Shown in pieces: positions 38,267 through 50,500 of a stretch of 64,000 nt of DNA (position 1 is its first letter; each line of letters starts with the position of its first letter). The notes under the pieces are model-generated. The model ran no database searches. It had not been told where the DNA came from and was given only the letters and a program-made list of their open reading frames with translations. Origin of the DNA: Tetranychus cinnabarinus (Eukaryota; Arthropoda; Arachnida; Trombidiformes; Tetranychidae); NCBI GenBank assembly GCA_022266195.1, contig WHVY01000007.1:186001-250000 (forward strand), in the 5' to 3' direction. A program made the position numbers and the translations under genes.

Positions 38267-40021
38267 CTTTAATATCCAAAATCATTCGTTGAAGAAACTG
38301 GAACACGGGAAGTGCGATAATATTGCTTGAGTCGACTATTGATTTGACATTTTCATAATGATTATTTGATGTTCAGAAACTCGTAAAATACAGAGTGAAT
38401 GGTAAAAGTACAAAATCTGAAAATTGAATAACTGAACTATTCTCTTCAAGGAATATTTTAGGGTTCTGTTCATGAAATTTTCACAGTCGCCGTCTATCGG
38501 ACGCAAAATGATTCAGTATTTTCGGCTGTTCACTAACAAGTAAGTGTTTTCTAATTCAGCTTTCAAAGTGCCATCAATATATGTGATTAGACTCGAACTT
38601 GAGCCATATATCTTAGCCAGCACTCAAATTTTCATGGTACTTCCTCAGCCTATTATTCTTAAACATATTATACCAATTTTTATGAATTTTGCAAATGAAA
38701 CGACTGATTTAACAAAATAAAATCGCGACTCCTAAACTTTGGCGTTTTGTGTCTTACCTTATTGGTATGTAAACATGTAAAAATATAGATGTAATATTTA
38801 AAAATTAGTCGAGAAAAAATAATCGTTTGAATTATTCTCCTCTTTCTTCTCCTGTCTAATATTTCGCAGATTTTTGTTATTTGTACAAAATGATGAAAGT
38901 TGAAATGTATAGCTTGAAAAATGAATAAAACTAATTTGTCAATCTGACTTAGCGCTTTTAACTAAATCTTAGTCAACCCATTAGACTCAAATTGACTGCT
39001 GGTCAAATTTTGACCAGCAATTATTAGCATAGCGTAGGGAAACGAAGTGGAGATTATAACTCAGGATACCGACAAAAAATTTCACTTCAAATTTTTACGT
39101 TCACCGCATTATCTATGAAGATACTCGCGCGATCGAGTCACTACTTTGTATAAAAACTTTAAATGACTCAAAAATGTGAAGGTCAATTGTAGGAAATTCG
39201 AATTTTGACCTTTAGAGGTCATTTAAAAGTCTTAGAAAGAATTTCACCCTTTTCATCGACTTTGGAAAAGATTGACGTAATTCAACATGCAATCATCGAG
39301 ATATAGCTTAAAACTTAATAAAAGTTGCAAAATCAAAAAGGTTGAAGCTAGAACTACGCCAAGCAGAGAAAAAGCTATTTCGTCAGTGCTATAGTATCTG
39401 GCGTATATGTATTTGTACAAATTCAGAGGTAATTCAAATATACAGTTTTTTGCAAAACACGCTCCGATTAAGCGAATCGATCGTCTGACCTAGTAATTAA
39501 TAACTGTTATAAAATGTTCAAAAGCATTACATAAACTAGTGAATTTAATTGAAAGTTAAATTGTTTGATGCGTTTCTTTTCGTTCAAGTTTTTTAACCTA
39601 CAAAAGCAAGTTTTTTTACAAATATAATTATTCAGTGTTTAATCTACATTTAAACGAAATTCCATGTAAATCATGATAAAAATAAAACTTCTGCAGCGTG
39701 TTTCTGAATGGGAGGGTTGGTGAATACCGGGTGGGGAGCAACAAATTGAAAACCTGAATACAATGTAGCTGATTTGACAAAAATTTACATTATTCAAAAT
39801 ATAATAGAATCAATTCACATTAATATTTTGTGTCAATAATTATCGAAACCGTCATTATAATCAATAAATATGAAAATTTGATACCGTACTAACCCAAATA
39901 AAATATTATTAATACTTTGTTTTATTGATTCTCGACATTTGTATTTGATTTTGACACTAGGTCAATTTGGATAATGTTGTATCAAAATTGTATAGACAAC
40001 AAGTGAAACAAGTACAACAAA
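38267..40021. other. Upstream region of a divergent B-A pair (1.75 kb)
   Basis: The B upstream block is at about 38295-38365. 38790-39010 is the repeat shared with 34950-35260. GCTGGTCAAATTTTGACCAGC at about 38998-39018 is a near-perfect palindrome. 39030-39500 is unclassified. The A-side leader AAGTACAACAAA precedes the ATG at 40022. No ORF. Confidence 0.4.
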
Positions 40022-41242
40022 ATGCAGGTAAAACTTTCAACTATAATTTGCCTTTTCTATCTAATTGGTTGCCTCTATCAAATTTATGATGCAACAAAAT
40101 CTTATATACAATTTAAAGTTCGCTATGATGTTGCTTATGATTATTCAACTTTTATTGAACTGCCAGCTATTGACATCATGGTACCTATGATAATGGCCCT
40201 GAATTATACTATTCTTTCTGCTGATCGTGAAAAACTGCAAGATTATTGTGGAAAATTGAAAGTAAAGTATGATTCTTTTTATAAAGTAAATACAACCACT
40301 GATAATCTGAATGATGTCGTAAAAAACTGTGCTGCATATCATCATTTGTTATATACAGACTACTTTCCGTTTCTTGAGTCCGAAGATTTTCCTTATAAGA
40401 TGACTGTAAAAAATATTAAAGAGAATACTGATGATCTCAGACTACTAGTGTCAGAATTATCGTTTGGTCTCTTGACGGATAGTAATTGTAAGTTAACACG
40501 TTATTACAATGCAGTGGCCATTTTTATGCGTCTATTTTGTCTCAATGGAGCCAGACCATTGTCTATCAACACCAATTTCGTTTCAGTGAATGAAGGTGTT
40601 TTATCTAAATTTCGGTACAGGCCTGGATATTATTTTGGTATACGATTTAGTGATCCAGCTGATTTACCAGACTACAATCCCAGTAAATACTTCATGTTTG
40701 AAGGTAAACCTGGTTCATTCCCATGCGTTTTGGTAAGTTTCAGGAAGACGGTTATAAGCTCTCTTGAATTCCCATATGAGACCAACTGTCGTCATTACAA
40801 TAAACGTAAAAACATATCTAAATGTATGACTGAGTATACACTGGGTCAATCGCCGCCTTACCTGGATAAATATTCGGTATATGAATGGGATGAACATCCG
40901 AGTTATTTGGGTTTTAATGGAGACAATGAAGGTGATCGACGTAATGGTGGCAAGAAAGTCAGTCAGGGTACTGAGCTGGATGCATTCATCAATTGTAACC
41001 AACAAGCAGCTGCTATTGAATGCGAGAAAACAAGTTATGCAGTTGAAGGCCGGATTTCGGATAAAATAGACCAAGGATTTGTAATTATTGAACCCTCTTG
41101 GAGAGTCAACAAATATCTAAGTGTCCATCCAGTTCTACCTTGGGGTGAATATGTTATTCATATTGCACGCATCGTTGGCTTTTGGCTTGGTTTATCAATG
41201 TATGGTGTTATTGAAAATGGACTCCGGATTTTTGTGTTTTAA
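40022..41242 (+). CDS. DEG/ENaC-like channel subunit, subfamily A (406 aa), short C-terminus
   Basis: Start 'MQVKLSTIICLFYLIG'. It carries the 'DNEGDRRNGG' insertion of the 28320/46276 branch. Cys region 'ETNCRHYNKRKNISKCMTEY'; filter G-L-S in 'IVGFWLGLSMYG'. The cytoplasmic end is only about ten residues, with a changed sequence just after the pore ('GVIENGLRIFVF' in place of a '--IFKI-TG' type tail). A small indel may have altered the tail. Otherwise intact. Confidence 0.75.
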   Translation: MQVKLSTIICLFYLIGCLYQIYDATKSYIQFKVRYDVAYDYSTFIELPAIDIMVPMIMALNYTILSADREKLQDYCGKLKVKYDSFYKVNTTTDNLNDVVKNCAAYHHLLYTDYFPFLESEDFPYKMTVKNIKENTDDLRLLVSELSFGLLTDSNCKLTRYYNAVAIFMRLFCLNGARPLSINTNFVSVNEGVLSKFRYRPGYYFGIRFSDPADLPDYNPSKYFMFEGKPGSFPCVLVSFRKTVISSLEFPYETNCRHYNKRKNISKCMTEYTLGQSPPYLDKYSVYEWDEHPSYLGFNGDNEGDRRNGGKKVSQGTELDAFINCNQQAAAIECEKTSYAVEGRISDKIDQGFVIIEPSWRVNKYLSVHPVLPWGEYVIHIARIVGFWLGLSMYGVIENGLRIFVF

Positions 41243-42154
41243 CAATCATGCATCCGGAGCTCATTTCAATCACACCAGGAGTGACACTCCTTATAATCTT
41301 ATATCAAAGTTATTCACTATGTGTTCACATTGTATCTTTAACTTTTGTTATAACTATCATAAAAAACAGATGCTTAAGCTTTAGATGCAAATGAAAAGAA
41401 TGGAAAAACAAATGCACTTCAAATAGAATGCTAAAGTGTTTAATTTAATACACATCGGACCTAAAATACATCCAAAAATCAATCTTCAAGAATCGGAGTT
41501 ATGACTTTTAAGCGAACGAAAATAAAGTATCGCATTCAATCGCTCATGTGTCTCGCTCATTCACTCCTATTGTCTCAAAGGAACGAAATTTACTGTATTT
41601 AGTGTAAGAATGATGATTGCAAATTTTGCTACTAGCAAAATATAAATGCTCAAAATTTAAAGGCAAGAAGATAAAATCAATAAACCGGTTTTCAAATTTT
41701 TGATTTCTATTTAATATTATAATATTTTATTGACGAAAAAGAACTCTAACTCTAACTATTTGACTCTTCAGATCATTCGAAGCTCAAGGTTCCCGGAAAT
41801 TGAAGCGAATCCGTTGTGCAGAAACTTTTATTTGGCGAAGCATCTTTTGATTTGTTTCAAAATTCAAATTCAAATTTGATCGGGGAGAGGCTGAAACTTA
41901 GGAGAAGATCCAACAAAATTGGTAGCAATTTAAGGTGCTATCTAGAGGCGAGGAGGCAAAATCAAAGATAATTGTGGATTTTTTATTTCCACTAAACAAA
42001 ACAAACAATTTTCAGCTCTTGCCATCATTTGCAGCTTAGGTTTCCGAAAATTGAAACGATCTGTGTGCATCAAAGTGTGTTTATTTTCTGATTACCTATC
42101 AAGATTTACATTGTAAAATAAATGCGAGGAATAATTTGAAAGTCAAAGTAAATA
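41243..42154. other. Tail-to-tail spacer carrying two copies of B-gene 3' flank
   Basis: 41590-41880 and 41960-42150 each resemble the B-gene 3' flank (GACTCTTCAGATCATTCG and TTTCCGAAAATTGAAACG; GCATCAAAGTGTGTTT). The flank is thus present twice in tandem, a scar of unequal duplication. No ORF. Confidence 0.4.
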
Positions 42155-43468
42155 TTAGTTAGTACGAGTAAGCATACTTAGCGTATCAATTGATGAATGT
42201 GAAGAAGCTAATATTGTGTGGAGTGATGGATCTGAGAAATTATATGAATTACGAATTGTGAATAATTTGGTTGGGCTTCTACTTTCTCGACTTTTTCTGA
42301 CCTTTGCGATAGCTTTACTCTTTATCAATATCAAAATGCTGATTAAATTTTCAAATATTGAAAACGCGAACCAAGATCCAACGATACCTCCAACAAAAAT
42401 GAGATATCCGCTAAGTAGCAATTCTGGATGAACATTAAAGTACATGATTGGAGTAACTGGTTTCTCAATGAATATTAATCCAGATGTATGATTGACCTTT
42501 TCTGGATTAATTTCACCACCAATCATGTAAGTAGTTTTTTCACATTCAATGGTCATTTCAGCGCAATGTTCTCTAATTTCAGTCTTTTTCGAACGTTCAC
42601 CATCAAACCCAAAATGTTCTGGTTGTGAACCCCATTCATTTACAGCTTGTCTCAGTAAAAATCCCTTACGAAATGATTGTTTGACTCTGCAATCGGACAG
42701 AGCCTTTAATCTATTGTAATAACGACAGTTAGTTTTATATGGATAAGGAAGCGAACGTGAAACCATCTTTTCGTATCGAACCCAGGCAGTAGCCAATTTA
42801 TCAGCCTTTTGGATAATCAGGAAATATGCACCATGCGTAAATACAGGGATATCAAATTGATTGGTGAATCTGATTCCAAAATATGGGCCAAATGAGTGAC
42901 CAATTGTTGCTATGTTTCCTTCATATGAATCTACGTTGTTAATTCTGTCAGTGATTAGTGCAGCTTGTTCTGTGCAATAAATGCGAAGGAAAATGGCAAA
43001 TCCAGAATAATATCGTGTCATCTTGCACTTATTGGTTATGAAGTTTGAATTTCCAATTTGAATGTAGTCGATCTGTTCTCTAGGATCAACTGTTAGCTCA
43101 TTTATATCTTTTACCTTGATGAATTTGTAAAAGTTAAAAGATGATGTTGTGGCACCTTTCTTAACTTCATGGAAACATACTCTCTTGAAATTGTCAATAG
43201 TATAATTCGCTTTCTTCGTGTAAATTTTACATAACTTGTTCATTTGCTCAGGATAACGGATAAACAGTTCAGTCAAGTTAATGCTCACAACCAACGGTAT
43301 ATATATGTCAATGGTAGGCAGTTCAACTTGTTCAGCATAATCATAAGTCACTTCATGTCGAACCTTGAATTTTAAATAGTTACAAGTTAGATGATAGAGT
43401 TGAATGTAACAGCCAATGGCACAAAAAAGATAAACCATCCACGATAATTTAACTTCAATCATCTTCAT
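42155..43468 (-). CDS. DEG/ENaC-like channel subunit, subfamily B (437 aa), filter A-F-S
   Basis: Start 'MKMIEVKLSWMVYLFCAIG' at 43466-43468. Complete. Extracellular blocks 'FKVRHEVTYDYAEQVELPTIDIYIP', 'IGHSFGPYFGIRFTNQFDIPVF', 'YPYKTNCRYYNRLKALSDC'. Second membrane segment 'YLIFVGGIVGSWFAFSIFE'. Together with the 31240 gene it forms the A-F-S group. It is the best template for the two-piece gene at 4477/15998. Confidence 0.78.
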   Translation of the reverse strand: MKMIEVKLSWMVYLFCAIGCYIQLYHLTCNYLKFKVRHEVTYDYAEQVELPTIDIYIPLVVSINLTELFIRYPEQMNKLCKIYTKKANYTIDNFKRVCFHEVKKGATTSSFNFYKFIKVKDINELTVDPREQIDYIQIGNSNFITNKCKMTRYYSGFAIFLRIYCTEQAALITDRINNVDSYEGNIATIGHSFGPYFGIRFTNQFDIPVFTHGAYFLIIQKADKLATAWVRYEKMVSRSLPYPYKTNCRYYNRLKALSDCRVKQSFRKGFLLRQAVNEWGSQPEHFGFDGERSKKTEIREHCAEMTIECEKTTYMIGGEINPEKVNHTSGLIFIEKPVTPIMYFNVHPELLLSGYLIFVGGIVGSWFAFSIFENLISILILIKSKAIAKVRKSRESRSPTKLFTIRNSYNFSDPSLHTILASSHSSIDTLSMLTRTN

Positions 43469-44292
43469 CTTTAATACCCAAAAATTGAAACACGGGAAGC
43501 TCGATAATACTGATTGAATCGACTATTGATCTGATAACACTTTCGTAATGATTTTTGTATATTGTGAAAATGGCAAACCAAGCAAAAGGCAGAAGTGGAT
43601 AATAAAATATAGAGCCTAGGAAATTCAATAACTTAAGTAGAGCTGATAACGAATATTCGAATACTCGGCTACTCGATTATTTTTGAGTTACGAGTTACGG
43701 CTGTGGAGTAGAACTTACAAGATTTATCAAAGAAATGCAAACATATTACAGTTTTGCCTGACATAAAGTACAGTAGGTCGGGAAAGGATCACAAACAGAA
43801 ACATACTGGGCGTCAAAATGAAGTATTTCCACATCCAGACGCTTGTAACTTTTGAACCCATTGAACAAGAAATTTCAAAGTTACATCATCGGGTAGCAAA
43901 AATGTTTTTATTGGTCAACATTTTAAAAACTTTCTTCTCAAAGACCATGATACTAAAACTTGTCAAAGTCTAAAAAGTGGCACTTTTTCTAATTTTTCGG
44001 CAGCCATCCTAAACTTTTACACATTTCTTTCTCATAATGTTATTTTCGTATCTTTTTGGTGATGCAATCGCAAGATAACGGAATTCAATTTGGTAAATTT
44101 TCCCATTGAATTAGCATTGAAAATTCATTTAATGTTCAAACTTCGTTTCTCATGAGGTGAATCAATTTTTGTTCGATTTAGACAGTTCACTTCACAAATA
44201 TACTATTTTGGAGCGATATAACACTTTACATGTAACGTGTCTATTGAACTGTTTTCGAGTTTATTCGATTTCAAGGGAAAATTGCAATAAAA
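43469..44292. other. Upstream region of a divergent B-A pair (824 bp)
   Basis: The B upstream block is at about 43480-43560. Around 43803-43840, ACATACTGGGCGTCAAAATG resembles the left end of the Tc1-like relic (CACTGCGCGTCAAAAG) and may start another decayed Tc1/mariner copy. The A-side leader is ATTGCAATAAAA. No ORF. Confidence 0.4.
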
Positions 44293-45501
44293 ATGCCAGT
44301 CAAAGTTTATTCGATAATTGTCCTTTTCTGTCTCATTGGTTGCCTCTATCAGATTTACGGTATAACAAAATCTTATTTGCAGTTCAAAGTTCGTCGGGAT
44401 TTCGCTTATGATTATTCAACTTATATTGAACTACCAGCCATTGACATCATGGTACCTATGTTTATAGCTGTAAATTGGACTAAAGTGCTTGCTGATCATC
44501 CCAAAATGCAAGATTATTGTGCAAAATTGAAAGTAAAGTATGAAGGATCGAACTATACCAACGATAACCGCAATAAAAACTGTGAAGAATACATCTATTT
44601 AATGTTTCTCGAAAAAGTTCCGTTTGCTACGTTTGACGATTTACCATATAAGATCGATGTAAAAAAAATTAAAGAGGATACTGTTGATCTTAGGCAACAA
44701 GTGGTGAAAATATATTTCTCATTGATTGGCTCCTTGACGGAACGTCATTGTAGATCAATACGTTATTACAATGGATTGGCAATTTTTTTGCGCATATTTT
44801 GTCTCAATGGAACCAAACCATTGTCTGTCGATACCGATACGGCTTCAGCGTCTGAAGGTATTGTAGCTTATTCATATTATTTTTTTGACTTTCAATTTGG
44901 TATACGCTTTAGTGACCCAGCTGATTTACCCAGTTACGATCAGGGTAAATACTTCATGATTAAAAGTAAACCTGGTTCATTTCCATTTGTTGCGATAAGT
45001 TTTGTAAAGACAGTTATGAGTTCCCTTGAATATCCATATGAGACCAACTGTCGTCATTACAATAGAGATAAAAGCATATCCAAATGTATGACTGAATATA
45101 CACTCAGTCAATCACCGCCTTACCTGGATAAATTTTCTTTACATGAATGGAATGAACACGCGAGCCATTTGGGTTTCAGTGATTCACGGAATCAAAGCGA
45201 GAAAGTCATAAATGATGAGTTGGATGCATTCATCAATTGTAACCAACAAGCAGCTGCTATAGAATGCGAGAAAACAATTTATTTAGTCGAAGGAAAGATT
45301 ATGGATCATGTGGACGACCTGGGAGGGTTAATTATTGAACCTTCATTGAATTTAAACATATATCATAGTGTTCATCCAATTTTACCTTGGGATGAATATG
45401 TTATTTACATTGGACGCATCGTTGGCTTCTGGTTTGGTATATCAATGTGTAATCTTATATTTAAGGTATTTACTGGCATTAAAACCAGAAAATTTGAATG
45501 A
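44293..45501 (+). CDS. DEG/ENaC-like channel subunit, subfamily A (402 aa)
   Basis: Start 'MPVKVYSIIVLFCLIG'. Almost collinear with the transposon-split gene at 17552/20080 ('MQDYCAKLKVKYEGSNYTNDNRNKNCEEYIYLMFLEKVPFATFDDLPYKIDVKKIKEDT' region and the same 402-residue length), so the two are recent duplicates. Filter G-I-S; short basic tail. Complete frame. Confidence 0.78.
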   Translation: MPVKVYSIIVLFCLIGCLYQIYGITKSYLQFKVRRDFAYDYSTYIELPAIDIMVPMFIAVNWTKVLADHPKMQDYCAKLKVKYEGSNYTNDNRNKNCEEYIYLMFLEKVPFATFDDLPYKIDVKKIKEDTVDLRQQVVKIYFSLIGSLTERHCRSIRYYNGLAIFLRIFCLNGTKPLSVDTDTASASEGIVAYSYYFFDFQFGIRFSDPADLPSYDQGKYFMIKSKPGSFPFVAISFVKTVMSSLEYPYETNCRHYNRDKSISKCMTEYTLSQSPPYLDKFSLHEWNEHASHLGFSDSRNQSEKVINDELDAFINCNQQAAAIECEKTIYLVEGKIMDHVDDLGGLIIEPSLNLNIYHSVHPILPWDEYVIYIGRIVGFWFGISMCNLIFKVFTGIKTRKFE

Positions 45502-46275
45502 AAAACGAATGAAATTGAATCCAATGCTAACCAGCGCTTAATTCAATATAAATTGAACCTAAAAAGCAAGAAAAAATTTCCAAACTCAGCCAACACGAAA
45601 GCATGATGGCAAAATTGACCCTTTCTCAGATCCCTTAAAAACCTTTTCTATTTATTATAAAATGTCTATCATAGAAATATCATTATCCTATTTCCATTCT
45701 GATTACAAAATGCATTTTATAGCTATTAGCAAATTAACAATTATCTATTAATTTATTTACTGCGTCAGTCCTGGAAAATGGAATGAAAAATAGTCTGTAT
45801 TGTAATAATGTAGAAATAAGTTGAAAACTGAATAACTGATAACATTTACATTCAAAAAAACAATATGAAAACTCGTTGTTTAATAATTTAATTGGTTTAT
45901 TTATTTTAATTGTTTTTTAATTATTTTGAATCAATTCATAAAATATGTTTAAAGATCATTAATTTTTCTTTAAAAAGCAATTAAAATAAATAAATACTCT
46001 CATTCAAATTTGTTTTAGGCACTTCCCTTGTAAATGTCAAAGTGAGTTTGAAACTTGTATTTGTACTTAAAACCCTGCTAAATACAGTGAAATCGCCGTT
46101 ATTAATAATTAAATGAATTTTCCCAATACTTTTCATTAAACCTCATTATTAATAATTGTACTTTGTTTCATTTATTCATGAAAACGATTTATTATACTAT
46201 TATAATAATATATGTGATTTTGGATATCATGTTTCATCAAATTGTTTAAACAACAAGTTAAACAAGTGCAGCACA
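45502..46275. other. Intergenic region between two tandem A genes
   Basis: The first about 100 bases match the A-gene 3' flank. The rest is AT-rich. No B gene lies between these two A genes, so the divergent pair pattern is broken here, possibly by loss. The leader before 46276 (AACAAGTGCAGCACA) matches that of 28320. Confidence 0.4.
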
Positions 46276-47562
46276 ATGAAAGTCAAAATTTCATCGATTA
46301 TTGGCCTTTTCTGTCTAATTGGTTGCCTCTATCAAATTTATGATATAACAAAATCTTATTTACAATTTAAAGTTCGTCATGATGTTGCTTATGATTATTT
46401 AACTTCTATTGAACTGCCAGCTATTGACATCATGGTACCTATGTCTATGGCCCTGAATTATTCTATAATTCTGGCTACTAATCCTGAAGAGATGAACTTG
46501 ATTTGTGCACAATTGAACAAAAAGTATAAAGAATTGAATTATAAAATTGATGATTCTCATGGAAGGTGTGAAGATGCTATTCCATTGAGTATACTCGCAA
46601 AAGATCCGATCGCCCCTTCTCTCAATGTATCCACAAACCTTACAGTACAAGACATTCATTCGGCCAGTATTGATCTTGAACATCAAGTAATAGAGATTTT
46701 CGTCCCATTTTTTGGTTCCTTAAATCATGAGCATTGTACTACAACACGCTATTACAATGGATTGGCCATTTTTATGCGCATCTTTTGTCTCAATGGAACC
46801 AAACCATTCTCTGTCAACACCAATTTTGTTTCAAGGAATCTTGGTTATTCATATTTCTTAAGGTACTCTTTTGGAATTCATTTCGGCATACGATTGAGTG
46901 ACCCAGCTGATTTACCCATCTTTGAACGGAATAAATACTTCATGATTACTCGTGAACCCGGTTCCTTCCCAGTTGTTACGATAAGTACTGTAAAGACAGT
47001 TATGAGTTCTCTTGAATATCCATACGAGACCAATTGTCGTTATTACAATAAAGATAAAAGCATATCCAAATGTATGGCTGAATATACACTAAGTCAATCA
47101 ACGCCTTACCTGTTTAAAACTGCGATATATGAATGGAATGAACACCCGAGTCATTTGGGTTTTAATGGAGACAATAATGGTGATCGACGTAATGATGGCA
47201 ATAAAGTCAACCAGGATGAGTTGGATGCATTCATCAATTGTAACCATCAAGCAGCAGCTACGCAATGCGAGAAAACAGAATATTTATTAGAAGGCAAAAT
47301 ATCGGATCAGGAAATGGAATATGGTTTGATATTATTCAAACCTTCATGGAAAGCAAACATTAATTTGAGTGTCCATCCAATTCTGCCTTGGGATCAATAT
47401 GTTATACTAATTGGAAGCATCGTTGGCATTTGGTTTGGTGTATCAATGCTTGATTATATGCTTAAGATAACTACTATTATAAAAACCACATTTTTAAGCT
47501 TAAAACACAAACTAAATAATGAATCAAATGAAATTGTCGTTGATTACGACTACACACAATGA
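46276..47562 (+). CDS. DEG/ENaC-like channel subunit, subfamily A (428 aa)
   Basis: The frame is open from 46156, but the start is placed at 'MKVKISSIIGLFCLIG' by alignment and by the conserved leader just before it. Belongs to the 28320 branch ('LNYKIDDSHGRCEDAIPLSIL', 'GDNNGDRRNDG' insertion). Filter G-V-S in 'IVGIWFGVSMLD'. It has the longest A tail, ending in an acidic/Tyr-containing 'EIVVDYDYTQ'. Last channel gene of the array. Confidence 0.78.
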   Translation: MKVKISSIIGLFCLIGCLYQIYDITKSYLQFKVRHDVAYDYLTSIELPAIDIMVPMSMALNYSIILATNPEEMNLICAQLNKKYKELNYKIDDSHGRCEDAIPLSILAKDPIAPSLNVSTNLTVQDIHSASIDLEHQVIEIFVPFFGSLNHEHCTTTRYYNGLAIFMRIFCLNGTKPFSVNTNFVSRNLGYSYFLRYSFGIHFGIRLSDPADLPIFERNKYFMITREPGSFPVVTISTVKTVMSSLEYPYETNCRYYNKDKSISKCMAEYTLSQSTPYLFKTAIYEWNEHPSHLGFNGDNNGDRRNDGNKVNQDELDAFINCNHQAAATQCEKTEYLLEGKISDQEMEYGLILFKPSWKANINLSVHPILPWDQYVILIGSIVGIWFGVSMLDYMLKITTIIKTTFLSLKHKLNNESNEIVVDYDYTQ

Positions 47563-50500
47563 ATTACAATAAAAGCTTTTTATATGAATACTTTTGTGTA
47601 GTTTCATTTAATCCCAATCCCGCTCTGAAGTCAATCAAAAAGAGTTGAATTCTTGAATCTCAGGTTGAGCCTTAATCAATCAAAAAGCAATTTCCTAATC
47701 TAATATTAAGAGTGAAAATTGTCAAACTAAATCAAATACATTTTTGGCAAAATCAATGTAAATGAAATGTTTAGTATCACCTTTAACATTTTCAAAAATG
47801 CTGAGACTTTTATAAAATTGATACATTTAATGGATAATCGTTTATCTGGCACATCTCATATTATCATTGATGAAATCAGATTGATTATTAAGGAATTAAA
47901 TTGCTTGAAATAGTCAAAATCTAAAATGATATGATCAATGATCTTAAAGGTTAACTTCAAATAAGTAATCTTTGCGTGTTGACATTTGGTGTGTTTCCTC
48001 ACTTATTATTACATTTGAATCAAGATTAATATTGATTGAGAGAGAACATGTTTTATCAAATTGGATTAACAACTACAGTAAGATGGCATTTATCAATGGG
48101 ATCAACAGTAATTGATAATCTAGCAAAGTTAAATTGCCTTAAGGTCAATCAAATATATTTCTTATTAATATTAATAAGTGAATTTATGGTTACATTTCAT
48201 TGGCAAAAAAACCAATGAACCATGTTGATTACGAGGACATCGATGAAGATTAGTTAAAGCAATTGAATCAACAAAAAAATGAATTGAAACTCGCAGATAC
48301 AGATTAACATGGGTGTCGACTGAGCCTCAAATCATATCCATAATCACCTTCTCATTAATGGCAATTAAATGACTTTTCAAAGCTCATAAATTGACTTCTT
48401 AAACCCTTTTCGCTGCTTCTTCTCGTCCTAATCATTTAAATGGCCTAATAAATAATAATTTGGAAAATTAAATTTGAGCAATTAGAAAGAGAACATGTTA
48501 TATTAATAAGAGAGTAAAGGTAATTATTTGGTAAAATAAGTTACAATCACAATCATTTTACTCCTTGAAACCATTAATTACGCTTAATTGAACATTTAAT
48601 TTGTGCGCAAGCAAATGGCAAACAACTCAATTGATTGTAATTAATTAGTGGATAAATAGAGAGGAGAAGGAAAAATCAATTTTGGTCAACAAGATTGATA
48701 ATACAAATGAAGGTACATTAAAAAGAGCAATTAAACAAAAGCAAGAGTAAATTATTATAACATTAACTAAACTAACACCATTGATATTAAAAGGTAACCA
48801 CAAAGTTGGCGTATTAAAAATGATTGGTGTTGGTTGAAATGTTGAATAATAATAATATTATTATTATATTAAACTGTAATTTATAATGGGAACCATAATA
48901 GATGATAATATATTTAAAGCTGTCAGTTGAATTTCCATTGCAATTACAATTTTTGCTGCTGATAATTACAATTTCATGTGTTTCTTGCCAGTGAATAGGT
49001 GATAACTTGTAGCTACTTGTGAGTGTAAATGAATATCAAGAATATCTCCTCCAAATCCATTAGATTGTGGTGGTAAAAAAGGTATGATGATGATCAAGAA
49101 AATCAGTAGCTAATTGGCCCAAGGCATTGGAAACATGATGAAGAAGATGAAGAAAAATCCTGACGTAAAATGAGACACAAGATGATTTTTAATCTTTACA
49201 AAGTTGAAACTTGATTGGTCTTATCCGTTTTTTTTCCTCCTTGACTTTTCTTTCAAGAAAAAAATGTTGAGGCCAGTTTTTGCTCTTTACTTTGACTCCA
49301 TTTTGTTGTTGCAAGTAATAAATTATCAAACAAGATGAGTAATCGCCACTTAGGTTACCCACGAGAGATACGAAAATCCACTTTTAAATGTCATCCTCAT
49401 CTTCATCTTACGTAGTAATGTTGGTAGTAGTAGCATCATCATTATAATCGGAAGAGTACAGGTAATAGCAAATGATGAGGACATAATGTGAGAAAAGTAG
49501 AGGAAAAAAATGGCGATTAAATTAATTTCATACTATCACGAATAGGCAACAACATCATTATCATCTTGACTCTCTATTTGAGTGACTACTTGAGTTGATG
49601 CATTTGTTTCAAGCAACTGATATACTGGACTTGTATTAAGTACTTACATGGACCTACAAATTAAAAAAAACTTGAACCAAATTTGTTGTAGCTTTAAAAT
49701 AAAATGATTAACCATTAATTAACAGTTTTGCAAATCACGATCAAATTGGTCTCCTTATTGTTATCGTCTTCTTTATATTCATTACAATTGAGGCCTCAAT
49801 TAAACCTACAAAGAAGAAGGTTAAAAGTAATTAATAATGAGGCTAAGGAAAATAAACTGCGATTTTTAGCTGATTATTATGCATTCACTTATTTTTGGTG
49901 TTTTTTATTGATTTTTACCAACCAATTATGGATATCAATCAATATTGACCAGACAGTGTTCCTGGGTTAACATGAAGTTAGATTACAATTGACTTCAAAC
50001 CAAAGATTAAACACTTTAATCTTTGCTCTGAACCAACATTTGAGTGGATAAATGTATGAAAAACACTCTTTTGGGTGCTCCGAGAAAGGCTCTTGTTGGG
50101 ATGAAATGAATATTCCCTGTTTTATGCATTGTTTTTGATGTAGCGTGTTGTTATAACCATTAATCAATTTTATACATTTTTTTGTAGCAAATATCATGCT
50201 ATTTCTTACCCAGAGTTCTGTAGGCCGGGCATAAAGATGGTGTTTGATGATGAGATTGGAAGCTGAATGAAGAAGAAGAAAAAGAGTTGGGAAACATTTA
50301 GAGTTCATCATTTTCATTTTCATGATAATGCTTAAGGGGTCTTCAGTGAAAATTGTTACCTTTACATCTACCATGAAAAGCAATATACGCAGAGTACAAG
50401 CTCTTGGATGTCCTGTGTGTTCATTATTTATCATGTAAGGAAAAGAGAAAAGAATCACTCCCTTACCACCCTACCCTCCCTCCATCAAAACCTCCTCCTT

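Noticed and set aside
38996..39020. GCTGGTCAAATTTTGACCAGC palindrome as an operator or origin
   Set aside because: A single short palindrome in unclassified spacer with no partner site; chance or a repeat fragment is as likely.
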